Shown: piece after piece, positions 1-10,043 of the stretch
Layout of the letters: each line of letters starts with the position of its first letter
Numbering within the stretch: position 1 is the first letter of the stretch
Assembly: GCA_963971425.1 (NCBI GenBank)
Contig: OZ020523.1
Location: 12,148,867-12,212,866, forward strand
From: Bryoerythrophyllum caledonicum
Lineage: Eukaryota > Streptophyta > Bryopsida > Pottiales > Pottiaceae
DNA: 64,000 nucleotides
Direction of reading: 5' to 3'
Position numbers and translations under genes: made by a program
Notes under the pieces: model-generated
The model's database searches: none
Seen by the model: only the letters and a program-made list of their open reading frames with translations
Told to the model about the DNA's origin: nothing

Positions 1-510
1 AATCTAGAATCTTCGGGGTGAGATAGCATATACATGTGTAGGACTAGCCATGGTTGTAGTGGGTAGTTATTGATTTTGATTTTTTGAAGGTAAGGGGATA
101 TGTGCATTGGGGTGGGGATCTTTTTGATGTTGCCCAGGAAAGCATATTTTATATGTATTAGTGTAAGGAGACCACCGCGTCCCGGTGTGTATGGTCTCCG
201 TTGTTGAATACATCTTGTGAGTGCATGTGTATTGTTGAAAACGAGTTTATAGTTTTGAAATAAGTTTTGTGTATATTTTGTGGATTTTGTGGCGGATAGT
301 TTTGTTTCTTGTATAACTATAATGGCTGGCGGTGTGTTTGTATGTGCGACCAAAGATTGTAAGCTAGGGAGGGCGGTGTTGAGGGAAGAGGCATTCCATG
401 TGATTATATATGTATTTTTTTAATTTGGATTATTGTTTTGGTTTTGTGGGCGTAAGTAAGGGGGTGGGGGGGTGGCTGGGTATATTCTGGTATTTGGACA
501 AGGCATTTTA
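1..510 (-). mobile_element. LINE A, endonuclease part (cut by window edge)
   Basis: This stretch matches, nearly base for base, the reverse-strand region 33061-33567 of LINE 2, which encodes the start of the APE-type endonuclease. The sense strand is minus, so the rest of the element lies to the left of the window. The match stops at 510 and resumes at 9173 (equivalent to 33569 in LINE 2), so LINE A is interrupted there by the 511-9172 insertion. No long reading frame survives, so this is a dead copy. Confidence 0.85.
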
Positions 511-1088
511 AACATTCAAATAAGCAATTTTGCCCTCAATGATTAAAAGTGCACTTGGGTACAACGGCGGCCATTGCGATCAAAAGTGTCAAAATTGCAG
601 AAAAAAAAGGTTTTCAAGGAAAAAAAACTGAGCTCCTGCAAAGAAATTTTGGACAATCATGGTTGTTAATATTGTAAGGGATTTTTTTGGCATTTTGACT
701 ACTTTTTGGTGGCCTCTTGTGAATACTTGATAAATATGTATTTGAAATAGTTGCACAATATTTCAAAGACAAGTTTTAAGGATTGTAGTATACAATTAGA
801 CGTAATCACAATAAAACATACCTTATGCAAAGGTTGGCAATTGATTACAAGATATTTTACATAGTACATATTGCATACAATGATTGAAATTAAATATAGA
901 TGCTTCTACAAATGGTCTTACTGATTTAATTTACCAATAGTAAAAACATCTTTACTCCATATGATTAAAGACATAACTTCTTACTTCACCCTTGCAATAT
1001 ACTACTCTTGCACTACACTACTATATAGCACTTAACAAAAACAATTATACTCTCATAAGGCACACTATCTACTACATAGAATTTAGAG

Positions 1089-1637
1089 CTACTTGCAAAC
1101 GATTGTCGTTGATAGCTTCCGTTTGCATTGCAATATACTGTAATATGTGAGCCTTAGCCGATAGAAGAATTCGAATCTTGCTTTCAACCTGCACTCCAAA
1201 TACATTGCGTTTTCTCCACCTGCTAGCCCCAGGCATGGTTCTTCTGGCGTGTCTAGCCATGAAAAAATACATGCATCTTTCTCTACCCAACTATGGCTCT
1301 CCCCAGATGGCTCCCAAAATGAATCCATGCAATTTGCATACCGTTGTGCAGAAGATCCATGTCCATCAACAACCCCCCTTCGAATGATGGGCCAATACCA
1401 AGAAACCTTCATCTTCTGTCTCCATCGGTTTTTTCCGTCCTCAATCACTTTTCCTACGTAGAATGGTACACCGCCTTCTATTTCTGCTCGATCAACACTC
1501 AACGCTACAAATTGTCCACAACGGATATCAGATTGTGGATTGAATGGTGGAAATGGGTCGTTATTACCTTCATACATTGCTCTTTCTTCGACTTGTTCCT
1601 CAACATAGTTGCGTTCTGTTCGTTGTGCCCTTCGCAC
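1089..1637 (-). CDS. Unknown 182-aa protein in the TIR element
   Basis: An open frame of 182 codons with protein-like composition (many Trp, Gly, acidic and basic residues), unlike the AT-rich noise around it. The middle reads FVALSVDRAEIEGG, then FYVGKVIEDG and KVSWYWP, a pattern like the small SH3/BAH-type folds attached to some transposon proteins. It continues with a W-rich segment ESHSWVEKDACIFSW. The last 40 residues are less convincing and may be intronic. I do not recognise the family. It lies in the left end of the TIR element and points towards that end. It may be one exon of a transposon gene, since the next upstream frame is not continuous. Confidence 0.45.
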   Translation of the reverse strand: MRRAQRTERNYVEEQVEERAMYEGNNDPFPPFNPQSDIRCGQFVALSVDRAEIEGGVPFYVGKVIEDGKNRWRQKMKVSWYWPIIRRGVVDGHGSSAQRYANCMDSFWEPSGESHSWVEKDACIFSWLDTPEEPCLGLAGGENAMYLECRLKARFEFFYRLRLTYYSILQCKRKLSTTIVCK

Positions 1638-1739
1638 CGCTTGGTTAGATGGTCTTTCCCTACGAGGTCCAAAGTATCATTGAGCCTCGGCATTTGGAAA
1701 CATGGCCACTACCTGCTCAATGAAAAAATTTAACATTTG

Positions 1740-2790
1740 TAGAGCATCAACTCCTTGCAAAGTGCCTTCCAATATGCCACACCGCTTCTCCATCCCTAAA
1801 CTTTGGTGTACAAGGAACTAATATCATTCTTGACATGATGGTAATGAATCTAGATCCTGTGTAACGCAAACTTTTGAAACCAAGTAAAATGAAATTCTGA
1901 TAATCGACTCAATTTAGGGAAAAAATGAACCAATGTTGTCTACTATAAAAACTATAAATTTCTAATCTGTGCGGTCAAATTTTATGAAACTTTGTGAGTA
2001 TGTTACTTAACCCCTAAGCCCGTGACAATTTCAGACCAAAACACTTCAAAATTATGGGTTTTAGTGCAATGGGTAAGGAAGGAAATAAAACCTAATATTT
2101 ATCCTTTTGACCGTAGGATCTCCATCAAGAGTTACTAAGTAACATACTTACAAAATTTCAAACACTTTGACTACACGGATTGAAAGATTATAGTGTTTGA
2201 AGGCTAAAAAATGGTTCATTTTGTTCCCTACGTTGAGTCGATCAGCAGACTTTGATTTCACTTGATATTAAATTTTTACACTACAGAAGGTCTAAATCTT
2301 TTACCACTGTGTTAAGCATGATGTTAGTTCTCAAATCACCAATTTTTAGGGTAGAGAAGGAAAGTAGCATATTCAAAACAAGTGTGCAAGGAGTGGATGT
2401 TCAAAAATTGTCATTTCACGATTTTATTTGGTGAAAATTTCATATGTTTTAGAATGATAATCTAAACGGTCAATAAGAAGGTTTATGACACATATCATTG
2501 CTGAAAAAATAAAAAGTGAAAAATATTAAGATCTCTAGGTTTTATGTACAAAACATGAAGTTTTTTCTCCGCTTGCCGAAAATGTGTAAAAATGTTTGAC
2601 TTGAGCTAAAATGTTTTTTTACACTAAAGGCAAGAATTTTTTTTGGACATCTTCAAAGAAGGTAATACTCTCTACATGTATGGAAAATCTCAATGTCAAT
2701 AGAGACTTCTAGCAAAATTTTCGAGCTGCTCGGAGTCTCTATTTTTAACTGTGATTGGTATTACCTTTCAAACCATGAATCCAAAAATAA
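1740..2790. repeat. Imperfect inverted repeat made of repeat family R (R1 minus, R2 plus)
   Basis: About 250 bp at 1745-2010 is the reverse complement of sequence within 2120-2430. Shared landmarks are the segment around TATGTTACTTA and the phrase ATTGAAAGATTATAGTGTTTG. The plus copy R2 runs on to about 2790 and aligns with R3 (5385-6170). The two arms meet around 2015-2120. Confidence 0.7.
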
Positions 2791-2902
2791 TAATAAAAAT
2801 ATCTCCATGGAGCTCTTATTAGGGACAATCTCGTATAAGAGTTTAAAAAAAAAAAGGTTTTTTTTATAAATTTAAGAACCTGCCCAAAATCCAAACCCAA
2901 AT

Positions 2903-2976
2903 CCCAAGTCAATCATTTCCCCACTTGATCACTTGCCTTACAATGCGTGATCAAGTGGGGAAATGATTGACTTGGG
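2903..2976. repeat. Perfect 30-bp stem with 14-nt loop
   Basis: Bases 2903-2932 and 2947-2976 are exact reverse complements (the left arm begins CCCAAGTCAATCATTTCC), separated by a 14-nt loop. A perfect 30-bp stem amid decayed DNA suggests a recent fold-back element, recent duplication, or a small-RNA hairpin. No coding function is visible. Confidence 0.95.
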
Positions 2977-3960
2977 TTAATATAGAAATTTTCAGTACAG
3001 ACAACAAATGTAAATTAAAATTATGAGAAGAAATAATATTACTTGTTATTATTGACACCATCGAAACTTGTTACAACCGCTATTAAAAGAAAGGATTTCT
3101 AATTCCAAATGTAGGTCATTCTACCAACAACACAAAATAGAAGATCGATCGGGAATCAATTTCAAAAATGAATAAAAACTTATAAAGTAATTTCTCACCT
3201 CAAAATACGTTGCACGTATTAGCGGCAAAAACACCGGTATTTGATGCCGCTTAACATGAATTCACCATTCCTCTAGACATGCTCTTCTACTCTTTCCTAC
3301 TTGCGGAACCTGCATAAAATTTATATGGATCTTTGTTGAAACTATGTGATGAAAACTCCCAATTATCTTTATATTATACATAGCACAATAATTTAATATA
3401 ATATGTTAAAAGTTTAAACAATTGGAAAACAAAGTAAAAATTTGAAAGTCCAAAAGTAAAAACTGGACTATTCAACTTGAGGCACAGGGTTTCCACGTGC
3501 ATATAAGGTTTCCGTACAAACCTAAATGGTCACTTTTGCTCCCACTTTCAAAGGTGAGCTCTCCTGGAATTGCAACATCCAAACCAAGTGTGTTCATTAG
3601 TTCATTTGTTAATTTCGGTTAGCATTGTGTGGTGTGTAGATTGGAGGAGGCAAGCGGAGCTTCAAGGCGAATCACGTAAGCTTGGTAAGCTTCTCAAACT
3701 CTGTTTCATAGCACTAGAATCAAAACTAGGAAATTGAAAGTATAGGTCAGTACAATAGAAGGAGGTGAAACAATAGCAATCATAGAGCACACAATAAATA
3801 CACCAACTTCAATATGTTCAGACTTTCAAATTCATTAGAAGTTCAGTATTTACACACGATTGAAGCCATTGACTACTGAGTGCAACCCACAACATAGTAC
3901 TGAAATGTTGGATTCAAAACCACTGAGAACTAAAATGGTGAGGTAGCCCGTAGTGTGACA
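2977..3960. other. AT-rich stretch with no recognised feature
   Basis: I see no gene, tandem array or repeat match here. The base composition is AT-rich and all frames are broken by frequent stops. Confidence 0.5.
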
Positions 3961-3999
3961 CTAACTCTGTGACTGCAACTTTACACACCAATCTAGAAA

Positions 4000-4085
4000 G
4001 CTAAACCCTAGCAGCCATATAGGAAAATCCGCCAACCTAACTCAACCCAAACCCTAGCCGCCGCAACCAACAACCAAAACCCTAG
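4000..4085 (+). promoter_or_regulatory. Telo-box cluster
   Basis: AAACCCTAG occurs three times, near 4003, 4048 and 4076. Telo-boxes of this type are common in plant promoters and 5' leaders. An 86-codon frame starting at 4111 follows but is proline/serine-rich and unconvincing. Further copies lie near 5095 and 5230-5255. The cluster may mark a promoter of the surrounding TIR element, reading right. This is inference from motif alone. Confidence 0.35.
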
Positions 4086-4479
4086 TAGTTGCGTTCCCAT
4101 AGAGTCCAAAATGATCCCGTGGAGTTCGCAAGACGCCTCATGTAGAAACTGTAGACCAGAGGTGAGCGCGCGCACACCCCCCACAACTGCTCTTCCATCC
4201 TTCATCTCTCAATACGTAGATCTGCACAATCACCATTTCTTTACCCCAGAATGTTATATTTTATCCCCAGATCCCACACCTCAAAATCCCCTTCTCAACC
4301 CTATCCCTATATTCCAAACCTCACCTCCTCTTCCCCGGTCTGGTAGCGCTAAAGAGAGCAGCTCGCAGTAGGGCGCTGACTTTCGCAGCCCGCGAAAATT
4401 CTGGGAAATCCATGAAGTGTCGCCGCAGACATCTCGCCAGCGAAATCTTGGTGATCACCAAACTCTGCAATCAACACGA

Positions 4480-5340
4480 AACCGATGCCTGCTGATGTGT
4501 ACGCACGAAGAGGGCTAATCTGTGCCTGCTGATGTGTGTGGCGAAGAAGGCTGATCTATGTGCGTGTTGTCCACCTGCAAGTGGCGACGACACTTGCTGA
4601 CACAGGTGCGATGTCCATATGCAAGTGGTGCGCTCGACACCGATGGATGCACGATGACCGCCACTCCCAATGGCGATGCACTGAACGTACGCAGTGAATC
4701 TGCGCAGTGGCGATCATCAAGGAATGTGCGCTGGACACCGAGGGATGACCGTTGGACATCGATGTGCGCACTGGAATTGTGTCACTGTGGTGCGTTGGAC
4801 ACCGATGAGAGGGTGAACACGATGTCCATCTGCGAGCGGTGCGTTGGACATAGGCGCGGACACGATGTCGAAGTTGACAGTCCTCACGAGCCCCCTTTAC
4901 AGCCACCGCCGTCTCCCTGCGTCCAGCGACCGTCACTCACATGCCCCCTCTACAGCCTTCACAACCCTCCTCCATTTCCCTCCCTTACACCCTCTCCCTC
5001 ACACCCCCTCCATTCCATTCCCTCACAGCTCCTCTCTCCTCGCCCTCCACTCTCACAACCCTTTCGCGCCCACACCTTCATTATTCCCCTCCCAAAACCC
5101 TAGGCTCACACACACCCTCTCTCACACTCACAGCCTCCCTCGCAACTGCCAGGGGTGTGCGCGCGCACTCCCCTCGTAGGACCTTCAAAAGTGCCAAGAT
5201 TGATATCCGTCATTGATACCCTGAATACCAAAACCCTAATCCGAAACCCTAAGTTGATGCCCTTTTAGATACCTTAGTTGATAACCGGATGTTGGTACCG
5301 TGGCCAAAATACCCTTGAGGTGATACCATTGCCATTGATA
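4480..5340. repeat. GC-rich degenerate repeats and a pyrimidine-rich tract
   Basis: From 4480 to 4870 short phrases recur irregularly, for example GTGCGTTGGACACCGATG and its variants near 4630, 4727 and 4795, and GCTGATGTGTG near 4490 and 4530. From 4900 to 5110 the plus strand is almost all C and T (CCCTC, CTCC). From 5213 to 5340 the phrase TTGATACC recurs. Frames open here follow the repeats and I do not call them genes. Confidence 0.5.
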
Positions 5341-5384
5341 CCCTAAGTAACTTAGCCTATAAATGATGTAGAGAATATCTCAAC

Positions 5385-7215
5385 CTAAACACGTTAAAAA
5401 TACTTGTTTTATTGCAATTAGCAAGGAAGAAGAAATAAACTACTTTTGTAGTTATAACCGTAGGATCTCAATTATGACTTATTAAGTAATATTTTCACAA
5501 AATTCCATAAAGTTTGACCGCACGGATTGAAAGATTATAATGTTTGAAGTAGTGGAAAGGGTCATTTTCTTCCCTGCATTTACTGGATCAGCAGACTTTG
5601 ACATCGATTGGTGTCTAATTTTTGCACTATAAAAAATCTCAACTAATTACCATAATGTGTCTAATTTAAGCACGATGTTAGTTCCTTGTTCACCAATTTT
5701 TAGAGGTAGAGAAGGAGTGTCGCATATTCAAAAAACTGTGCAATGAGTGGTGGTTCAGAAATTGTCAATTCACGTTATATGTTTTGGTGAACTTGATATT
5801 GTCTTAAATAAGAATCTGAATGGTCACTTAGAAGGTTTACAACACATAATGTTGTAGAAAAAATCAAAAGTAATTGATACAAAGATCTCAAAGTTTTATG
5901 TGAAAAGGTAGACGCTTGTTTGGTACCTTGGCCGAAAATGTGTGACAACGTGTGAAAATGATTGACTCCAATTAAAATGCTATTTCACTAGAGACGAGGG
6001 ATTTTTTTGTGTAGTATGAAAGGAAATAATATATTTTGCTATTGTTGAAAATCTCACAATTGGTAGAGTATTCTAGCAAAGGTTTATAGAGTTGCCGGAC
6101 GTGCCCGCTCACTCCGTTTGAACTTGAAAACCCTATAACGTTTTAATGAATGTCGGAATCACAAAAAAAAATGGACACACACAAAACTATTGATTGGGTC
6201 CATTCACAATAATTTTAAAAGAGATAATATTATGTATTGACATGGGAGTTTAACCCCTAAAGGACCAAGAGTCCAAACATGACAATTTGAAAGTTTGGTT
6301 ATGCTCCTATAGTGACAATTTATAACATTTTTCTATTAAGAAAATATTGTAGTAAGGCATTACTAATACTTCAATGGGAGAACAAATTTTTCTTGAATCC
6401 AACTTTTCATGAAAAAGTTATAGGGTTTTAAATATTACTTGGCAAGATCGAGCACGTCGGGCACCTCCAAAATATTTTGCTATAACACTCTATTGAATGT
6501 GAGAATTTTAATACTAGCTAGTAATATTGTTTCCTTTCATATTGTACTAAAAATTATTATCTTTAGTGAAAAATAGCATATTAGTCTATGTCAAACAATC
6601 TCACACATTGTAACACATTGTTGGGGAAGCTCCCAAAAAACTTCTACCTTTGCTCATAAAACTTAGAGGTCTTTGTATTATTTTGCCCTTATTTATTCCA
6701 CATTAATATGTGGTGTGAACCTTCCTATTGACCATTTGGATTGTCAATCTAAAACATCTTAAGTTTACCAAAAAATAAAACATTAATTGGAAATTTATGA
6801 ACCTTCACTCCTTGCATAGTTGTTTTGAATATGCTATTGTCCTCTTCTACATCTAAAAATTTGTGTATAAGGAACTAACATGATGCTTAACACGATGGTA
6901 TTGGATTTAGATATCATGTAGTGCAATAATTTGACACCAAGTGAAGTCAAAGTCTGTTGATTTGATAAACGCAGGAAAGAAAATGAACCACACGCTTGAC
7001 TACAAACACTATAATCTTTTGATCGGTGCGGTTAAACTTTATAAAATTTTATCAATCTTTTACTTAAGAAGTTCAAATTAAGATCTTACGGTAAAAAAGA
7101 GATAAAAAGTTTATGTTTCCTTCTCTTTACATTGCACTAGAACCATTTAGTTCAAAAGTGTTTTTGATGTGAAACTATCACGGTACCTTAGGGATTAAGC
7201 ATGACATCTGTTATT
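5385..7215. repeat. Long inverted repeat, arms about 0.75 kb (R3 plus, R4 minus)
   Basis: The left arm, about 5385-6170, is repeated in reverse complement at about 6400-7215, with a centre of about 230 bp. Landmarks shared by both arms are the outer GTAGGATCTC/GAGATC-type end, the phrase CAGCAGACTTTG and its reverse CAAAGTCTGTTG, and near the centre AAAACCCTATAAC and GTTATAGGGTTTT. The arms belong to the same family as R1/R2. The shape fits a fold-back or long-TIR element. Confidence 0.75.
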
Positions 7216-7699
7216 TGTTCTTACATTTATTCAAATACAAGAACTTGGATGTTTAATGGAATAACACTAGTATTGAATGAAAATTTAGGGTTGGAGATGA
7301 AAGTGGAATAATTTTTTAATACTTAGTCTTCAACTTAAATGAACAACTTTCAAGTGTTGATAGACATCTGTTATTTTGTTGCTTTACATTTTGTACTCTC
7401 AAACTATCCATAGTTACATTGATTCTAATTTCTACGTATACGCATTTATTACATGTAGAAAAGTAGTGTAATATATTTAAACAATTGTTCCAAAAATCAA
7501 GGTCTTCCTCTAAAGCAATACACATCTTGTAATCATGTGAAATGATCATCTTCTAATGCAAATGTGTTATCTTTGAGAAAAAAATCTACATAAACAAGAA
7601 GACCATTACTCCATACTAGTACTGATTATTGTTTTGTAATGATATTCAGGTTATTGTGAGTGTAGCGTTATGGCACCCCCAACAATTGACAGAATCTAG

Positions 7700-8563
7700 G
7701 AGAGCCATGGCTGGTGGATCATGGAAGTGGATGACTCGAAGGCATTTCTGTGGGTGACAGATTATCCTTTTGAGCTGGGGAAGCGTACATCGGCGTTGGG
7801 GAAGAGTTTTGGCGAAATCCAGGCAGTCACTGTTCGACGTGAAGATATGGTGTACGTAACCTGGTATGGGGGGAGATTGCCACGTTCAGGTACCACTGAA
7901 GATCCCACATCTTGCAGTAGTTCAAGATTTGGAAGTTCAGACACCGATGAAGATGAAGTGAACCAGTCTCCTCCAAGAATGAGGATTTCATCTACGCAGC
8001 TTTCAGTGGGAGATACTTTAGAAGAGACTTCTACGACACTTGCAGAGAGGATGCAAGATATCAGGGAAGTGGATGTTGGTTTGGCTGCAGTGGCGGGAGG
8101 GGAACGTACGTTTGAGGGTCCTAGGCTTGAGATGGAGGAAGAAGAATTGGACTCAACGGAATTCTTTTCGGTGCAGAGGAGGATTCCACAGCCTTTGATG
8201 CCTTCTCAATCAAAGCGAGTATCGGAGACACCAGAGGGATTTGGAGGTACTTAGAGTGATATTGGACCAATTTTACCTTCTGTTCCCACATCTAGCGTAT
8301 CAGATGACATCATTGCATTTCAGGGGGCTTTATCGTCAGGACGAGAGATGTCATTTAATACGGAGGATGGCTTTTACAACAATGATGATTGCATAAGGCA
8401 TACGTGGGAGGGTGTTTCTGGCAATTATCAATATGTTGAGTGTGCGTCCATTAGTCTTGGAGATACGGAAGATCGTCCAGTGCAGGATCATGAATTGTCT
8501 GCTATGGTAGGTAGCGCTAAAGGACACGTAGAGGGAGTCGTGTCGCTAGATGATGAGCTTTGA
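7700..8563 (+). pseudogene. Unknown acidic protein frame with one in-frame TAG
   Basis: One frame runs from about 7700 to TGA at 8563, broken only by TAG at 8252-8254. An ATG at 7721 could start it. A splice acceptor at TCTAG/GA (7699) would instead let it read ESHGWWIMEVDDSKAFLWV, which loosely resembles ESHSWVEKDACIFSW in the 1089-1637 protein. The first 65 residues are W/Y-rich, then come Ser/Glu-rich low-complexity stretches. The composition is protein-like and the second half keeps sense after the stop, so the TAG looks like a late mutation. The family is not recognised. It lies near the right end of the TIR element and points outwards. Confidence 0.45.
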
Positions 8564-9130
8564 GCTGTATATAGTATAGGACTCAAAGCTATATAATATA
8601 ATAGACCATGCACGTTGTTTAGAAGGCAATTAGGTGAGTATAATGTAGTTCAAGATGTGTCTATCTTTTTAGCCGGTAATGTACAATTATATCTTTGGTG
8701 GTGAATATGATATATTTGATTTTAGTATTATGTGCAGTACCGTTGAATCACTTGATTATGTATGCTTTTGCGTATTAAAAATAGTGGTGTACTTCATACT
8801 TTCTCAAGGAACTAAATTTATATTTGTGTATCTCTTATACATTATATTTGTAGTGCGGTATTCTAAAATCCTATACGAACAAGTACACAAATATAATCTC
8901 TTTTGGTAAGTGATTGTAATTTTCTAGTAGGAATTGCAAATTAGATTAGAAACCATGTATTCTACAAATAATTATAGAAAATGGAATAAATGTATTACTT
9001 ATGTGAACCTGAAGAAATACATTTTTAACTGAACAGAGACCTAAATATTTGACAAAAATTTTATTTAAGAGTTTTTTTTTTTTTGGTTTTTTACAAGTTT
9101 CGACAAAAACTTGCAGATTTAGACCAACAA
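8564..9130. other. AT-rich sub-terminal region of the TIR element
   Basis: No gene is visible. Runs of T occur near 9070. This is probably the non-coding right flank of the 511-9172 element. Confidence 0.4.
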
Positions 9131-9134
9131 TCAG

Positions 9135-9152
9135 TGCACTTGGCCAAGTGCA
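9135..9152. repeat. Perfect 18-bp palindrome next to the right TIR
   Basis: TGCACTTGGCCAAGTGCA is its own reverse complement. It sits about 20 bp inside the right end of the TIR element. The left end has a related half-site, AAGTGCACTTGG, near 548-560. It could be a sub-terminal protein-binding site. Confidence 0.8.
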
Positions 9153-9172
9153 TAATTGCTTAATTGTGTGTT

Positions 9173-10002
9173 TTTAGTGATTCAATAATTAGGTTGTTGG
9201 GGAGGTATGGAAATTTTTGTTTTATAGTTTCTTGTGATGGTGGAGTATGATGATTATGTATAAAATCATATAATTCTTTATGTATTGATGTTTTATGGTT
9301 TATAATATTTTGGGTATTTTCAATGAATGATACAAAAGGATGTGGGGTGTTAATGTGTCTTTCGGGGGGGTTTCATAGGTTAGCAAGGGAGTTTAGTAGT
9401 GCATTAGTCCATTGAGTTATGTTTGGGTTTTGTTGATTTAATAGGAGGTTACATTCGACTATGTGTGGGTGGATTGTAGTTACTATGGCGTATAGAATAT
9501 GTGGTGCGGGGTGTTCGTTTTGTTGTTGTATGTATTGGATAATGTGTGGATGTGTGTTGGTGTGTGATAGGTGTAGTGTATGTGTGGGTTTTAGTATAGG
9601 TGCAAATGATTGGGCAATATGTCTATATTTTGGTTGTAATTTTATTGTGTTTGGTATAAAATATGCTTTGGCATTCTTTTTGTGTTGTGTTGGGTGTCTT
9701 TTTAGTATATTTGGCATAGGTCCTGGATTGGTTTCTATATCTCCTCCAAGTGTTAGTAGTATTTTGTAATGTGGTGGTTTGTTATTATGTTTAATGGTTA
9801 TACGTTTTTTTGGTTTTCTAGGATACTTTTTTGTTTTGTTTTGTATTTTTTCTTTGTATTGAGGGATATGAGTGTTGTGTTTTATTTCATTTGAGTGAGT
9901 TTCCTTTGGTTTGATCTTCTTAGGTTTGTTATTTTGTTTTGGATTATTGTTTTGTATGTTGTTTTTGTTAATTAGTTTGGTGTTTGTTTTAGGGCTTTGG
10001 TT
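9173..10002 (-). mobile_element. LINE A, 2A and ORF2 N-terminal part
   Basis: This minus-strand segment aligns with 33569-34400 of LINE 2. On its right it is cut by the LINE 1 insertion. The sequence continues at 16533 after that insertion and one copy of the target duplication are removed. Confidence 0.9.
9373..10002 (-). CDS. LINE A linker, 2A motif and ORF2 N-terminus
   Basis: About 210 codons are open on the minus strand. The first 85 residues are a basic, Asn/Lys/Thr-rich linker. Then comes PHYKILLTLGGDIETNPGP, whose last nine residues (9718-9744) match the 2A consensus D-(V/I)-E-x-N-P-G-P. In the family 2A makes the ribosome skip the final Gly-Pro bond, which would separate ORF1 from ORF2 products. 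The protein then begins PMPNILKRHPTQHKKNAK and runs as a His/Pro-rich N-terminal region without a recognised fold. A TGA after SLANL ends it early; LINE 2 reads Gln there. Here the 2A motif is intact. Confidence 0.75.
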   Translation of the reverse strand, partial: NQSPKTNTKLINKNNIQNNNPKQNNKPKKIKPKETHSNEIKHNTHIPQYKEKIQNKTKKYPRKPKKRITIKHNNKPPHYKILLTLGGDIETNPGPMPNILKRHPTQHKKNAKAYFIPNTIKLQPKYRHIAQSFAPILKPTHTLHLSHTNTHPHIIQYIQQQNEHPAPHILYAIVTTIHPHIVECNLLLNQQNPNITQWTNALLNSLANL

Positions 10003-10013
10003 TGTGTTAGTCT
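10003..10013. repeat. Target site duplication, left copy (LINE 1)
   Basis: TGTGTTAGTCT, repeated exactly at 16522-16532. Removing 10014-16532 restores the uninterrupted sequence seen in LINE 2 near 34385-34430. Confidence 0.93.
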
Positions 10014-10043
10014 GCCACAAAATCTACAAAATATATACAAAAC

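Larger units (their letters stand above)
511..9172. mobile_element. Putative 8.66 kb TIR DNA transposon inserted in LINE A
   Basis: Both boundaries are set by comparison with uninterrupted LINE 2. The left end begins AACATTCAAATAAGCAATT. The reverse complement of the right end begins AACACACAATTAAGCAATT, giving terminal inverted repeats of about 26 bp with a few mismatches. TTTA flanks both sides (507-510 and 9173-9176), a likely 4-bp target duplication; because of the T run it could also be TTTTA. No transposase that I recognise is inside. It holds two protein-like reading frames near its ends, pointing outwards, and large inverted repeats. The superfamily is not assigned. It may be a composite of several insertions. 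Confidence 0.6.

Noticed and set aside
4558-5216. Overlapping open frames in the GC-rich repeat region
   Set aside because: Three frames are open at once, following the repeat and C-rich composition; no domain or codon preference supports a gene.
9461-9769. Hydrophobic plus-strand frame resembling a membrane protein
   Set aside because: It is the complement of the LINE A 2A/ORF2 N-terminus; its Cys/Val/Phe bias comes from the base skew.
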